The position numbers were made by a program, and so were the translations under genes. Below the pieces are notes generated by a model, which did not search any database, was not told the DNA's origin, and saw only the letters and a list, made by a program, of their open reading frames with translations. From Phycisphaera sp. (GTDB lineage Bacteria > Planctomycetota > Phycisphaerae > Phycisphaerales > Phycisphaeraceae), in assembly GCA_016125215.1 (NCBI GenBank), contig WGMF01000028.1:62001-126000 (forward strand): 64,000 nucleotides of DNA, in the 5' to 3' direction. Shown in pieces: positions 27,481 through 35,800 of the stretch (within the stretch, counting starts at the first letter, position 1; every line of letters begins with the position of its first letter).

Positions 27481-28764
27481 ATGAGTTCTCCCAAAGAACC
27501 CCACTACGACCGTGACACGCTGCTCAAGCTCCTTGAGGTTGCCAAGGACCTTGGCCGACCACTTGAGTTGCAGGCGTTGCTCACACGCATCATCGACGCC
27601 GGCCGCAGTGTGCTCGGGGCCGACCGCGGTTCGGTGTTTCTCTACGACGACAAGACGCAGGAACTTTTCGTGAAGATCGCCACCGGATTGCGTGAGCTGC
27701 GATTCGGGATCGACAAAGGGATCGCCGGTGAGTGCGCACGCAAACGGCAGATCGTCAACGTGCCCGACTGCTACGCCGACGCCCGCTTCAACCAGGAGGT
27801 CGACAAGCGCACGGGCTACCACACGAAGTGCCTGATTGCGATCCCGCTCGTGGGATTTGATGACGAGTTGGTCGGGGTGCTGCAACTGCTCAACGCACGG
27901 AAAGGGCAATTCGACGAAAACGACGAACGCATCGCGGTGGCGCTCTCGTCGCAGGCCGCCGTGGCGATCCAGCGTGCCCGTCTCATGGACGAACGGCTGG
28001 TCAAGCTCAAGCTCGAACGCGACCTTGAGACAGCCAAAAAAATCCAACTCGGGGTGTTGCCCAAGGTGATCGAGCCTTGCGAGGGCTACGAGTTTGCCGG
28101 CCGGTCGCTCCCCGCCGAGCAAACCGGTGGGGATATCTACGACGTGGCCCCCGAGCCGGTCGGCGATGAAAACAACCGAAAAAAGGCCTGCCGACTGCTG
28201 CTCCTGGCCGACGCCACCGGGCACGGGATCGGGCCGGCCCTCTCCGTCACGCAGGTCCGGGCCATGATCCGCATCGGCGTAAGGCTCTCCTCATCACTCG
28301 ACACCCTCTTCCAACAGGTCAACAGCCAACTCCACGAAGACCTGTCGATGGAGCGCTTTGTCACCGCGTTCCTTGGTCGGCTCGACCCGGTCAAACACAC
28401 GGTCGAGTACCACGCGGCGGGACAGGGGCCGCTGCTCATCGTGCGCGCGGACGGCAAGGTCGAGTGGTTCAACGCCACGACGCTGCCGATGGGCATCATG
28501 CCCGACCCCCCCGGCGACGGGCTGCAGACCCTCCACCTCAACACCGGCGACATCCTGGCCCTCATCACCGACGGCTTCTACGAGTACCAGGACATCCACG
28601 GCAAGATGTTTGGCAAGGACCGCGTGAGCAACGTGATCGTCGAGACCCGCACACAGAGCGCCGAAAAGATCATGACCTCCCTGTTCGACGAGGTCCACCG
28701 CTTTGCCGAGAGCGCCCCGCAACTCGACGACCAGACCGCGTTGATCGTCAAACGGGTGGGGTAA
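27481..28764 (+). CDS. GAF domain-PP2C (SpoIIE/RsbU-type) phosphatase
   Basis: This 427-residue protein has a GAF sensor domain (about residues 20-180: GADRGSVFLYDDKTQELFV, KCLIAIPLVGF, AAVAIQRARL), a coiled-coil linker (KLKLERDLETAKKIQLGVLP) and a PP2C-type phosphatase domain. Metal-binding motifs are GGDIYDV, LLADATGHG, LITDGFYEYQD and the terminal LDDQTALIVK. Such proteins dephosphorylate anti-anti-sigma factors or similar partners in response to a GAF ligand. No anti-sigma partner is adjacent. Its stop lies just before a displaced copy of the ptsH 3' end. Confidence 0.9.
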   Translation: MSSPKEPHYDRDTLLKLLEVAKDLGRPLELQALLTRIIDAGRSVLGADRGSVFLYDDKTQELFVKIATGLRELRFGIDKGIAGECARKRQIVNVPDCYADARFNQEVDKRTGYHTKCLIAIPLVGFDDELVGVLQLLNARKGQFDENDERIAVALSSQAAVAIQRARLMDERLVKLKLERDLETAKKIQLGVLPKVIEPCEGYEFAGRSLPAEQTGGDIYDVAPEPVGDENNRKKACRLLLLADATGHGIGPALSVTQVRAMIRIGVRLSSSLDTLFQQVNSQLHEDLSMERFVTAFLGRLDPVKHTVEYHAAGQGPLLIVRADGKVEWFNATTLPMGIMPDPPGDGLQTLHLNTGDILALITDGFYEYQDIHGKMFGKDRVSNVIVETRTQSAEKIMTSLFDEVHRFAESAPQLDDQTALIVKRVG

Positions 28765-28773
28765 CTGCAACAA

Positions 28774-28797
28774 TCACTCTTCGTCGAACTTGCGGTC
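28774..28797 (-). pseudogene. Displaced 3' end of ptsH (attachment-site-like)
   Basis: On the minus strand these 24 bp read D-R-K-F-D-E-E-stop, identical in protein to the last residues of HPr at 29894-29917 but ending in TGA instead of TAA. It probably marks the original gene end, 9 bp from the stop of the phosphatase gene, before the cassette entered. Confidence 0.65.
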
Positions 28798-28892
28798 TAC
28801 GGCCAGTGAATTGCGTCACCGATTACTGCAGATTTTATATTATCCACAACGCGATGAGGTTCGTGTGTTCACATGCCTCCGTTGATCGATCA

Positions 28893-28940
28893 CACTGGCG
28901 GACGAGCCGCCAGTGGCACCCAGAGCCAGTGCCACCCGCC
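28893..28940. repeat. Left terminal inverted repeat of the cassette
   Basis: Begins CACTGGCGGACGAGCCGCC and continues AGTGGCACCC, then CCAGTGCCACCCGCC at 28926-28940. The reverse complement of both blocks occurs in the same order at 29735-29806. The first block matches the repeat unit at 4568-4641. Confidence 0.8.
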
Positions 28941-28986
28941 CGTAAGAGTGTTCCAAAAATCTGTATATCGAAACATCAACGTATCC

Positions 28987-29151
28987 ATGACAATCCATCA
29001 CCGCTTCCTCAGCCAGGCGGGGGGTGCATTGAACCCCCACCAGTTGGCCAATCTGGAAACCATGATGCCTTGGAGTCACGCGGCCATCGACCCAAACTAT
29101 CACACGGGTTACGAACTCATCAAGATATTAAATGGAACCAAGACATTTTAG
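28987..29151 (+). CDS. Small unrecognised protein in the cassette, upstream gene
   Basis: A 54-residue open frame from ATG 28987 (MTIHHRFLSQAGGALNPHQ ... ILNGTKTF). The frame extends further upstream, but that part is translated from the inverted repeat. No motif, signal peptide or membrane segment is seen. Its TAG stop overlaps the AGGAG ribosome binding site of the next gene, suggesting coupling. It may be a genuine small gene or the remnant of a longer one. Confidence 0.45.
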   Translation: MTIHHRFLSQAGGALNPHQLANLETMMPWSHAAIDPNYHTGYELIKILNGTKTF

Positions 29152-29164
29152 GAGCATTTGTGTA

Positions 29165-29689
29165 ATGATGGATATTAATACACCAGGCTATGACCCATCT
29201 GGAGAAGCAAGTAAGTTTCGTGGAAGTGTATTAATAGCCGCCATGAAAATATATAATGCTTCTTGTGGATGTCAAAATGATTATGACAAGTTCATGGGTC
29301 GGATTTGGTCGGACTATCAGAAGGCGGGAAAACCGCGTTCCAAGAACCGTTGGATAAGAGAGCGTCTGAAAGACGAGTTCCGCAGTGTGGACCAGCCCCC
29401 GGTGTGGGTCGGAGCCGAACCCAATTGGGCGTTTCACAACGGACAGCCCATGGTGTTTATTCATCAGACGCCGCTTATCCCAAAGAACGAAACTACTGAA
29501 AGCATGCTGGGTTATGGTGACGTGATTTACCTTTTTGGTGCACGAGTTCTATACAATGATGGGAGCTATCGTGTTGTATACAAGTTGATTGAAGAATCCC
29601 CCGATATCCCCGGTGCCACCGGTGTGCAGAGCAATCCGGTGTGGATCGGTAAACCGCCGTCAGGCATCAACGTTGCTGGTTCTGGATAA
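29165..29689 (+). CDS. Unrecognised 174-residue protein, cassette cargo
   Basis: The start at 29165 (MMDINTPGYDPSG) follows AGGAG at 29150-29154 by 10 bp; the frame opens at ATG 29132 but that lacks a binding site. The protein is soluble, with a basic middle (AGKPRSKNRWIRERLKDEFR) and an aromatic, beta-rich end (YGDVIYLFGARVLYNDGSYRVVYKLIEE). I recognise no family. Base composition, visibly A/T-rich with codons such as ATA and TTA, differs sharply from the genes on both sides, which supports foreign origin. Located between inverted repeats inside the ptsH-end cassette. Confidence 0.7.
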   Translation: MMDINTPGYDPSGEASKFRGSVLIAAMKIYNASCGCQNDYDKFMGRIWSDYQKAGKPRSKNRWIRERLKDEFRSVDQPPVWVGAEPNWAFHNGQPMVFIHQTPLIPKNETTESMLGYGDVIYLFGARVLYNDGSYRVVYKLIEESPDIPGATGVQSNPVWIGKPPSGINVAGSG

Positions 29690-29734
29690 CCCAATAAACA
29701 CATATAATTATCCGCCACACACCAATACCACGGC

Positions 29735-29806
29735 GGCGGGTGGCACTGGTAACTGGGTTCCACTGGAGGATTTCGCCGGGTGCCACTGGCGGCTTGTCCG
29801 CCAGTG
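29735..29806. repeat. Right terminal inverted repeat of the cassette
   Basis: GGCGGGTGGCACTGG (29735-29749) and, after a 30-bp insertion relative to the left end, GTGCCACTGGCGGCTTGTCC followed by GCCAGTG (29780-29806). These are inverted copies of the left-end blocks with one or no mismatches. Confidence 0.8.
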
Positions 29807-29893
29807 CGTGAGACGCACGGACGACGCGAGTGCAATTTCGCACACGGACCGGCGATGACATCGTCGGCTATATGTTGTGAAAAGGGTGTCCCT

Positions 29894-30178
29894 TTACTCT
29901 TCGTCGAACTTGCGGTCGACCAGCTCGCGCAGGGCTGTGACCGCGGCCTGGGCGTCGTCGCCCTCGGCTTCGATGCGCAGCTCGGTGCCCGTGACCGCCG
30001 CGAGCATCATCATCTGCATGATGCTCTTGCCGTCGACCGATTGCGTACCCTTGACGACACGGATGTCGGAGGAAAAAGTGTTGGCAACATCGACGAACGC
30101 CATCGCCGGCCGGGCGTGCAGGCCCAGCTTGTTCTGGATCGCCACGTTGATCTGGGCCGATCGGCCGGCGGTGTTCAA
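29894..30178 (-). CDS. ptsH: HPr phosphocarrier protein
   Basis: This 94-residue protein carries the phospho-acceptor His21 in GLHARPA and the regulatory-type Ser52 in GKSIMQMMML. It accepts phosphate from enzyme I and passes it to EIIA proteins. The start is TTG at 30178, supported by GGGGAG 6 bp upstream. It ends with the DRKFDEE segment duplicated at 28774. It lies downstream of hpf and ptsN on the same strand, an arrangement like the nitrogen-PTS cluster in proteobacteria. No enzyme I, sugar permease or HPr kinase is in the window, so a regulatory relay is likely. Confidence 0.92.
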   Translation of the reverse strand: MNTAGRSAQINVAIQNKLGLHARPAMAFVDVANTFSSDIRVVKGTQSVDGKSIMQMMMLAAVTGTELRIEAEGDDAQAAVTALRELVDRKFDEE

Positions 30179-30245
30179 GACCGTCTCCCCATTGAGGCGC
30201 AGTGCGGGCGCGCAGGCCTGATCGTCGGCTTACTCAAGATCATCA

Positions 30246-30722
30246 TTAACCCTGGAGTTGTTGGGCGTCGGCCTCTTCGAGAAGGTCGTAGACCTCCTCC
30301 ACCGTGGACGCCTGACGCAGGAATCGGCGGAACACGTCGCGCTGCAGGTTCGAGAAGATATTCTCCATCGCCTGCAGGTGCTCGTCGGGCTTGTTCTTGG
30401 GCGAGAGCAGGAGCACCACGGAATACACCGGCGCCTTGTCGAGTGCGTGAAAATCCACGCCCGGCTGGCTCACGCCGATCGCGGCCGCCATCTTCTTGAT
30501 CTTCTCGTGCTTGACGTGCGGCACGGCCACGCCCTTGCCAAAGCCCGTCGAGCCGTGCTTCTCACGGTCGAGGATCTGTTTGACAAGATCGTCTCGCAGC
30601 GTCTTGGTGGCGGCCCCGGCCTTGACCAGCGCATCGACCAACTCGCCGATTACCTCGTCTCGGTCGGTCGATTTAAGCTGGGGGACAATCGCGTCCTTCA
30701 CGACAAACTCGGTTAACTTCAT
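30246..30722 (-). CDS. ptsN: PTS EIIA, fructose/nitrogen-regulatory type (PtsN-like)
   Basis: This 158-residue EIIA-fructose-family domain stands alone, as PtsN does. The phospho-His is His69 in GKGVAVPHVKH. Other family segments are REKHGSTGFG and VYSVVLLLSP. It would take phosphate from HPr, whose gene begins 67 bp downstream, and regulate targets by its phosphorylation state. ATG 30722 has AGGAG about 12 bp upstream. The upstream extension to 30779 overlaps hpf and is rejected. Confidence 0.92.
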   Translation of the reverse strand: MKLTEFVVKDAIVPQLKSTDRDEVIGELVDALVKAGAATKTLRDDLVKQILDREKHGSTGFGKGVAVPHVKHEKIKKMAAAIGVSQPGVDFHALDKAPVYSVVLLLSPKNKPDEHLQAMENIFSNLQRDVFRRFLRQASTVEEVYDLLEEADAQQLQG

Positions 30723-30775
30723 GGCGGTGTGTGACTCCTGATTTCGGATATCTCTGGGCCGACCCCACCGGGCCG

Positions 30776-31078
30776 TCACCCGTTGTGCTTGCGGTTGCGG
30801 AGTTTTTCCTTGTGGTCGGTTAGCTGCCGTTCGAGCTTGTCGACCACGTCATCGACCCCCGCGTAGAGGTCTTCGTTTCGGGTCTTGCAGACAAAGGGCT
30901 TGGCGTGCTCGGCTTCGACGATCACTTCAACCACGTATTCGTTGCCGATGTGGTCGAGGATCGCCTGGATCATCTGGACCCGGTCGTAATACCTCGGGAG
31001 CTTGGCGAGCTTGGATTCACAGTACCGGCGGATCGCGTCGGTGGCTTCGACATGTCGCCCGGTAATCGTGATCTCCAT
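30776..31078 (-). CDS. hpf: Ribosome hibernation promoting factor, short form
   Basis: A 100-residue HPF/YfiA-family protein: MEITITGRHVEATDAIRRYC, KLAKLPRYYDRVQMIQAIL and ends with KLRNRKHNG. It binds the 30S subunit at the decoding site when growth stops. Lacking the C-terminal dimerisation domain of long HPF, it resembles the short HPF found beside ptsN in proteobacteria. The start ATG 31078 follows CGGAGACGG. It is 53 bp upstream of ptsN and 25 bp after the DUF502 gene. Confidence 0.93.
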   Translation of the reverse strand: MEITITGRHVEATDAIRRYCESKLAKLPRYYDRVQMIQAILDHIGNEYVVEVIVEAEHAKPFVCKTRNEDLYAGVDDVVDKLERQLTDHKEKLRNRKHNG

Positions 31079-31103
31079 GAACCGTCTCCGTGTGAGGGAT
31101 TGA

Positions 31104-32006
31104 TTATGACGCCTTGGCCTGATCTTCGCCACTCGGCCCCAATTTCCGAACGGAACCCGCGGGGATCGATTTCATACCCACGTTGTCCGATGATCGGTTC
31201 ACGAGTTGCGAAGGCGGCACCACGACACCGCCCGAGATCGTGAACCGCAGCGCCTCTTCGATCGAAACGGGCAGGTCGATCGCGTCCTCCCGCGACACCG
31301 TGATGACGTAACCCGTAAACGGCGTCGGCGAGGAGGGCACGAAGACCGTGATGCACTCCTGTCCAGCCGCCTCCTGGATCAGCCGCATCGTGTCGCCCGT
31401 GACCAGGCCGACCGACCAGATGCCCTTGCGTGGGTACTGTACCGCCACGACGCGGTTGAAGCGGATCTCCTGATCGTCACCGCCCCCACCGACGATAAAG
31501 TCCGTCACCTGTTTGATCGAGGGGTAGACCTGCTTGATGAGCGGGACGCGGCCGATGAGTTCTTCGCCACGTGCCCATATCCGCCCGCCGATGAACGACC
31601 CCAGAAACGCCCCGGCGATGTAGATCGCCAGCACCGCGATCACCAAACCGATCAGGTCCAGCGCGTAACTGTAATCCGACCATTTCTGTGCCAACACCTG
31701 CCTGCGCGTGTCGCGTTCGAGCCACTGTCGGCTGTCCTGGGCGCTGCGCCACTGGGCGCGCAGATCGGGGTTCTTCTCGATGACCTCTCTGTGCGACTGG
31801 ATGTCCGATTCCAGAACCTTGGGCCAGGGGCTGGTGTAGACGATCAGCTCTCGCACACCCACGTTGATCGGGCCGGCGATCCGGGTCTGCACGAAGTTGT
31901 ACGCGGCGATGAGCACCCACACCGTCAGGATCGACGGTAGGAGGATCGCCAGCCCGCGGAAGAAAAACCGACGGAAGTTGAAGCCCAGACCGGCTTGTTT
32001 GACCAT
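31104..32006 (-). CDS. DUF502 membrane protein
   Basis: From ATG 32006 this is a 300-residue protein with two transmembrane segments (FFFRGLAILLPSILTVWVLI near the start; LDLIGLVIAVLAIYIAGAFL at about 145-165). DUF502 hallmarks are present: RVPLIKQVYPSIKQVTDFI, VAVQYPRKGIWSVGLVTG and VFVPSSPTPFTGYV. The insert between the helices is long for the family. Function is unknown; the gene leads the hpf-ptsN-ptsH run, so co-transcription is likely. Confidence 0.85.
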   Translation of the reverse strand: MVKQAGLGFNFRRFFFRGLAILLPSILTVWVLIAAYNFVQTRIAGPINVGVRELIVYTSPWPKVLESDIQSHREVIEKNPDLRAQWRSAQDSRQWLERDTRRQVLAQKWSDYSYALDLIGLVIAVLAIYIAGAFLGSFIGGRIWARGEELIGRVPLIKQVYPSIKQVTDFIVGGGGDDQEIRFNRVVAVQYPRKGIWSVGLVTGDTMRLIQEAAGQECITVFVPSSPTPFTGYVITVSREDAIDLPVSIEEALRFTISGGVVVPPSQLVNRSSDNVGMKSIPAGSVRKLGPSGEDQAKAS

Positions 32007-32127
32007 ATGCTTAGCCTGTCGCTCAAAACCCCCGGGGTGTCTCTCGAACGCCCGACAGCTTAGGATAGAAGCCACCCCACCTGGCGTCAACGATACACCC
32101 TCTGACTATGCGACAACACCCACCGCC

Positions 32128-32769
32128 ATGAAACTGCTCATCACCGCCGGCCCAACACGTGAACCCATCGACGCCGTCCGCTTCATATCCAACCGCTCCA
32201 GCGGCAAGCTCGGCGTCGCGTTGCTCGACGCCGCCGCGGAGCTGGGGCACGAAGCGACCTTGCTCATGGGGCCGGGCATCGAGCGTATCGACCCTCCCGC
32301 ACGTTGCCGGGTCTACCGTTTTGAAAGCTCAGCCGAACTCGCCCAACTCCTCGAAGCCCACTTCAACGACCACGACGTGCTCATCATGGCCGCCGCCGTC
32401 GCGGACTACCGACCGATTTGTGTCAATGAGGGCAAGCTCGAACGGGCCGAGAAAGGCACGATGACCCTCACCCTTCAACCGACGCCCGACCTCGTCGCCC
32501 GCACCGCGGCGAACAAACGGCCCGGTCAACGCATCATCGCCTTCGCACTCGAAGAGGCCGCCAAGCTCCGCGAGCGAGCGACGGCCAAGATGAAACGCAA
32601 AGGCGTCGACGCCATCGTGGCCAACCCCCTGGGCACGATGGAGTCCGACTCGATCACGCCGACCCTGTTTACCGCCGACGGCCAAGAGGACAGCCCGGGC
32701 AGGATGAGCAAGCGTGATTTTGCGCGGTGGCTGGTCGATAAAGCACAGGGTCTTCTTTCCCACGGTTGA
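32128..32769 (+). CDS. coaB: Phosphopantothenoylcysteine synthetase domain, stand-alone (CoaB)
   Basis: This 213-residue protein matches the C-terminal half of CoaBC: LLITAGPTREPIDAVRFISN with SSGKLG, DVLIMAAAVADYRP, QPTPDLVA, IAFALEE and the conserved Lys/Asn-Pro region DAIVANPLG. It joins cysteine to 4'-phosphopantothenate in coenzyme A synthesis. No CoaC decarboxylase domain is fused or adjacent, so the pathway is split here. ATG 32128 was chosen since homology starts at once. Divergent from the DUF502 gene. Confidence 0.9.
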   Translation: MKLLITAGPTREPIDAVRFISNRSSGKLGVALLDAAAELGHEATLLMGPGIERIDPPARCRVYRFESSAELAQLLEAHFNDHDVLIMAAAVADYRPICVNEGKLERAEKGTMTLTLQPTPDLVARTAANKRPGQRIIAFALEEAAKLRERATAKMKRKGVDAIVANPLGTMESDSITPTLFTADGQEDSPGRMSKRDFARWLVDKAQGLLSHG

Positions 32770-32796
32770 ACGCGCCGCAGACGTTGTTCTGGCCAT

Positions 32797-32830
32797 AAAA
32801 AAAGGACCCGCGGAACAGAGTCCGCAGGCC
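32797..32830 (-). terminator. Terminator of the giant LEPR-XLL gene
   Basis: On the minus strand GGCCTGCGGA and TCCGCGGGTCC form a stem with a short loop, followed by seven T (complement of the A-run 32797-32803). It lies 35 bp past the stop of the 13.5-kb gene and could also serve the convergent coaB. Confidence 0.7.
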
Positions 32831-32864
32831 CCGTGAGGGTGCATGGTCATAACCAGACCGGGGT

Positions 32865-35800
32865 TCAGGACAGCCACCACGTCAACATCGCCGCGGTATC
32901 GATCCAGCCGATCGGGAACTCGTCGGTCTCGATGTCGGAGACACCCAGGCGACGCAGGTAGGTGTAGCGCTCGAAGCTGCCGGAGTTCTGACCGGCGGAC
33001 ATGAGCTGGTATGAACCGACGGGCACGCTGTTGAAGACATCGGTGAGCGTGAGCTGCTCGGTGTGGTTGAGGCCCATCGTGTGGCCCAGCTCGTGCGCGG
33101 CGGTGTTGGCGATCGCGATGGCGGCGCCTTCGAGCGACGGGATGCCGAGATAGGCAAACGTGGCCTCGAAGATGATCGCCTCGTTCGAGTATTCCATGTG
33201 GCCCACGTCGATGTTGCTGGCAATCCCCAGCAGGCCGCCGGGGTAACCCAGGAAGATCGCGTCGTCAGCCCCACCGATGTAGAGCGTGGTGTAGTCCGTC
33301 GTCGGGTCGAGACCGTAGAGGGCCGGGTCCACCGTGGTGAAGTGCAACCCGCTTGCGAGATTGCCGATGTCACCCGAAAGCGACGAGAGGTCGGACGCCA
33401 GCAGCCGGTCCACGGTGAAGCTGCCGTACTGGCTCGTGAAGTTGGAGTAGATGTCGATCATGTTGTCGATGATGCCGGTGAACCCGACACCGCCGTTGAT
33501 CAACTCGTCTTCGTGCCCACCGAAACCGGGGGCGATGTTGGACGCATCGAACGCCGAGACGGGGACATCGACGCCGTAGTTGGCCTTGTACTGCGTCGCT
33601 GTGCCGCCGTTGAAGTTCACATAGACCAGCTGCGACGGGATGTTCTTCGTGTTGTTGACGTAACCGATCGTCACATCGTCGTATGGCGAGCCCGGGTTGA
33701 AGTTCAAATTCACACCGTTGATCGTGCCATCGAACACCGTGGCCAGGCCGGTGTCGGTCGAACTCAAGGCGAATTGTGCCTCGTAGCCCTGTCCGGCTTC
33801 GGTGATCCCGGTGGCGACAAAGACCACGTAGTATTCGCCCGAGTCCGGCAGCTCGATGCCCTGGAAGTCCTGGTTCGAGAAGCTGTCCCACGTGATGACC
33901 AGGTCGAAGTAGTCATCGCCGGTAGCCAGCGTGCCCTGCGTGTCACGGAAGAAGATGCCCATCTTGCCGGTGAACGATTCGGTCGAGGTGATGCCCGCGC
34001 CGAGGTACTGGCCGGCGATGCCGTCGATCCGGAAGATGTCGATATCGGAGTCGTTCTCGAAGTTGGCGGTGAAGGTAAAGATCGGACCGTCGAGGACGAT
34101 CGGCTGTTCATTACCGACCAGGTCTCGGACGTCCTCAAAGCTGTCGGGCTGGTCGGTATTGCCGATGCGTACGACATAACTGCCGCCCTCGACGCCGTCC
34201 TTGTCGCCATCGAGGATCGTGCCGCGTGCGTCTTCGCCTGCGTCCTGGGTTCCGTCCCGGTTCCAGTCACGCTGGGCCGACCTCAGGCCGGTGCGGTCGA
34301 CAATCGTCGGGGCCGTGAGGTTGCCCGAGAGCGTGATCTCGAGGAACTCAGCGGTGAAATCGGTCGGGCTGGTGATCGTGAGCACGCCCAGGACCTTGCC
34401 GTTGGCGTCGGTCGTCGTCGAATAGGAGAGCGTGAGGTTGTTCAGGACATTGCCCTGGTCATCGACAACCAGAACACTGCCCGGTGTGTCGCCTACGTCG
34501 TCGACATCGCCGTCGCCGTTGTTGTCCTGCGCGAGCACGAACGAGTTGGAGATCAGTTCCTCTGTGAAGACCGACTGGACCTGCGAGGCACTGGTGAAGG
34601 TGGTGTAGATGACCTGCGGCGCACCGAGCGGGTCGCCGTAGGCCCGCGTGGTAATCAGGCCCACCGTCGGGCCGGTCAGGTTTTTGATCGTGTCTGCCGC
34701 CGCCACGACCGAGCCCAGCCCGATGCCGTTGACGTTGCCCAGCACACTGAGCTGATCGATTCGGCTGGGGAGGATACCGCCGGCCTCCGCCGAGTCGGTC
34801 TTGTTCAAGTCGGGGTTGCCCGGTGAGCCGGTGTAGTAGAGATTCGACGTCGGCCGACCCGTGCCCGCCACCGCCGTCGGCAACACGCCGGCGACAATCG
34901 CGCTGCCGTTGAAGACCCCCGAGACCGTCGCGGCGCTGATCGTGCCGCCGGTGATCTCGTCGTCATCGGTGTTGTAGACGCCGTCCGCCCCGACGGTCGT
35001 GCCGACGCTGACCACCGAACCGGTCATGGACGTGGCGGAGAAGTTCGTGAGGTTTTCACCCACGACAATCAGGGCGTAGGCCAGGTTGCCCAGTTGCGCG
35101 GTCGTGACGCCGTTGGTTGCGTAGATCTCGCCGTTGATCGTGCCGAGCACCTTGAGCGTGGCGACCGGGCCGAAGAAGTTCATCACCGAGGTGACCGCCG
35201 CGCCCACGGTGACGGAGACGAAGTTGGTCGCGCCGTTGACCGTCAGGCTCGAATCCCGTGCCAGCGAACCACTGACCACAATCGAACCCGCCGAGCCGAG
35301 CGTCACGTGGCCGAGCAGCGACGCCACCGACACGCTCGAAGCGTAGCCGTTGACGAGCAGCTCGCCCATCATGCCGAGGTTGCCCTTGATGTTGAACGTC
35401 TCGGCGTACTCCGCAACGACCCGGCCGTTCATCGCGGTCGAGGCGGTGGGCATCGAGAAGTTCTTGAGCGTCCCGCCGGCCTGGATGAGCGCACCGGTCA
35501 AGACCGATCCGCCGGTGATCGTGACGCTGACCAGGTCGCCCGCGGCCTGCATGACGCCGCTGAAGTTGCCGCCGGTCTGTGCGTAGCTGTTGATCGAGCC
35601 TTGCGTGACCAGTTCGCCCGAGAACGAGCCGGCTACGGTGACGGTGTTGAACGTGTTGCCCGTGGCCTCGACGCGGCCGGCAAAATCACCGCCGCCGGTG
35701 ATCTGCAGCGCGTTGTAAGAGTCCGCGATCAGGCCCGCCTGGTCCGTGCCCGATATGCGGTAACGGGTGAAGTGGTCGGTCGAATCATTGAACGACCGGA

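Larger units (their letters stand above)
28776..29917. mobile_element. Low-GC cassette integrated at the 3' end of ptsH
   Basis: A 22-bp exact direct repeat begins ACTCTTCGTC and ends CTTGCGGTC. It occurs at 28776-28797 and 29896-29917. The right copy is the end of the ptsH coding region; the left copy would encode the same seven final residues (DRKFDEE) and even keeps a stop codon. Between them lie about 95 and 89 bp of flank and a 914-bp core (28893-29806) bounded by inverted repeats of the ACTGGCGG family. The core holds two small genes of much lower GC than the surroundings. No integrase or transposase is present, so any movement would need help in trans. A plain segmental duplication is an alternative. 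Confidence 0.7.

Noticed and set aside
28776-29917. Prophage or insertion sequence
   Set aside because: No transposase, integrase or phage structural gene is present; only repeats and two small genes, so it is listed as a non-autonomous cassette.
29780-30499. 239-residue open frame on + across the cassette end, ptsH and ptsN
   Set aside because: Opposes two genes with intact catalytic motifs and begins in a repeat.
33063-34826. 587-residue open frame on + opposite the 3' end of the giant gene
   Set aside because: Antisense shadow of the protease and pre-peptidase region, which has clear family motifs on the minus strand.
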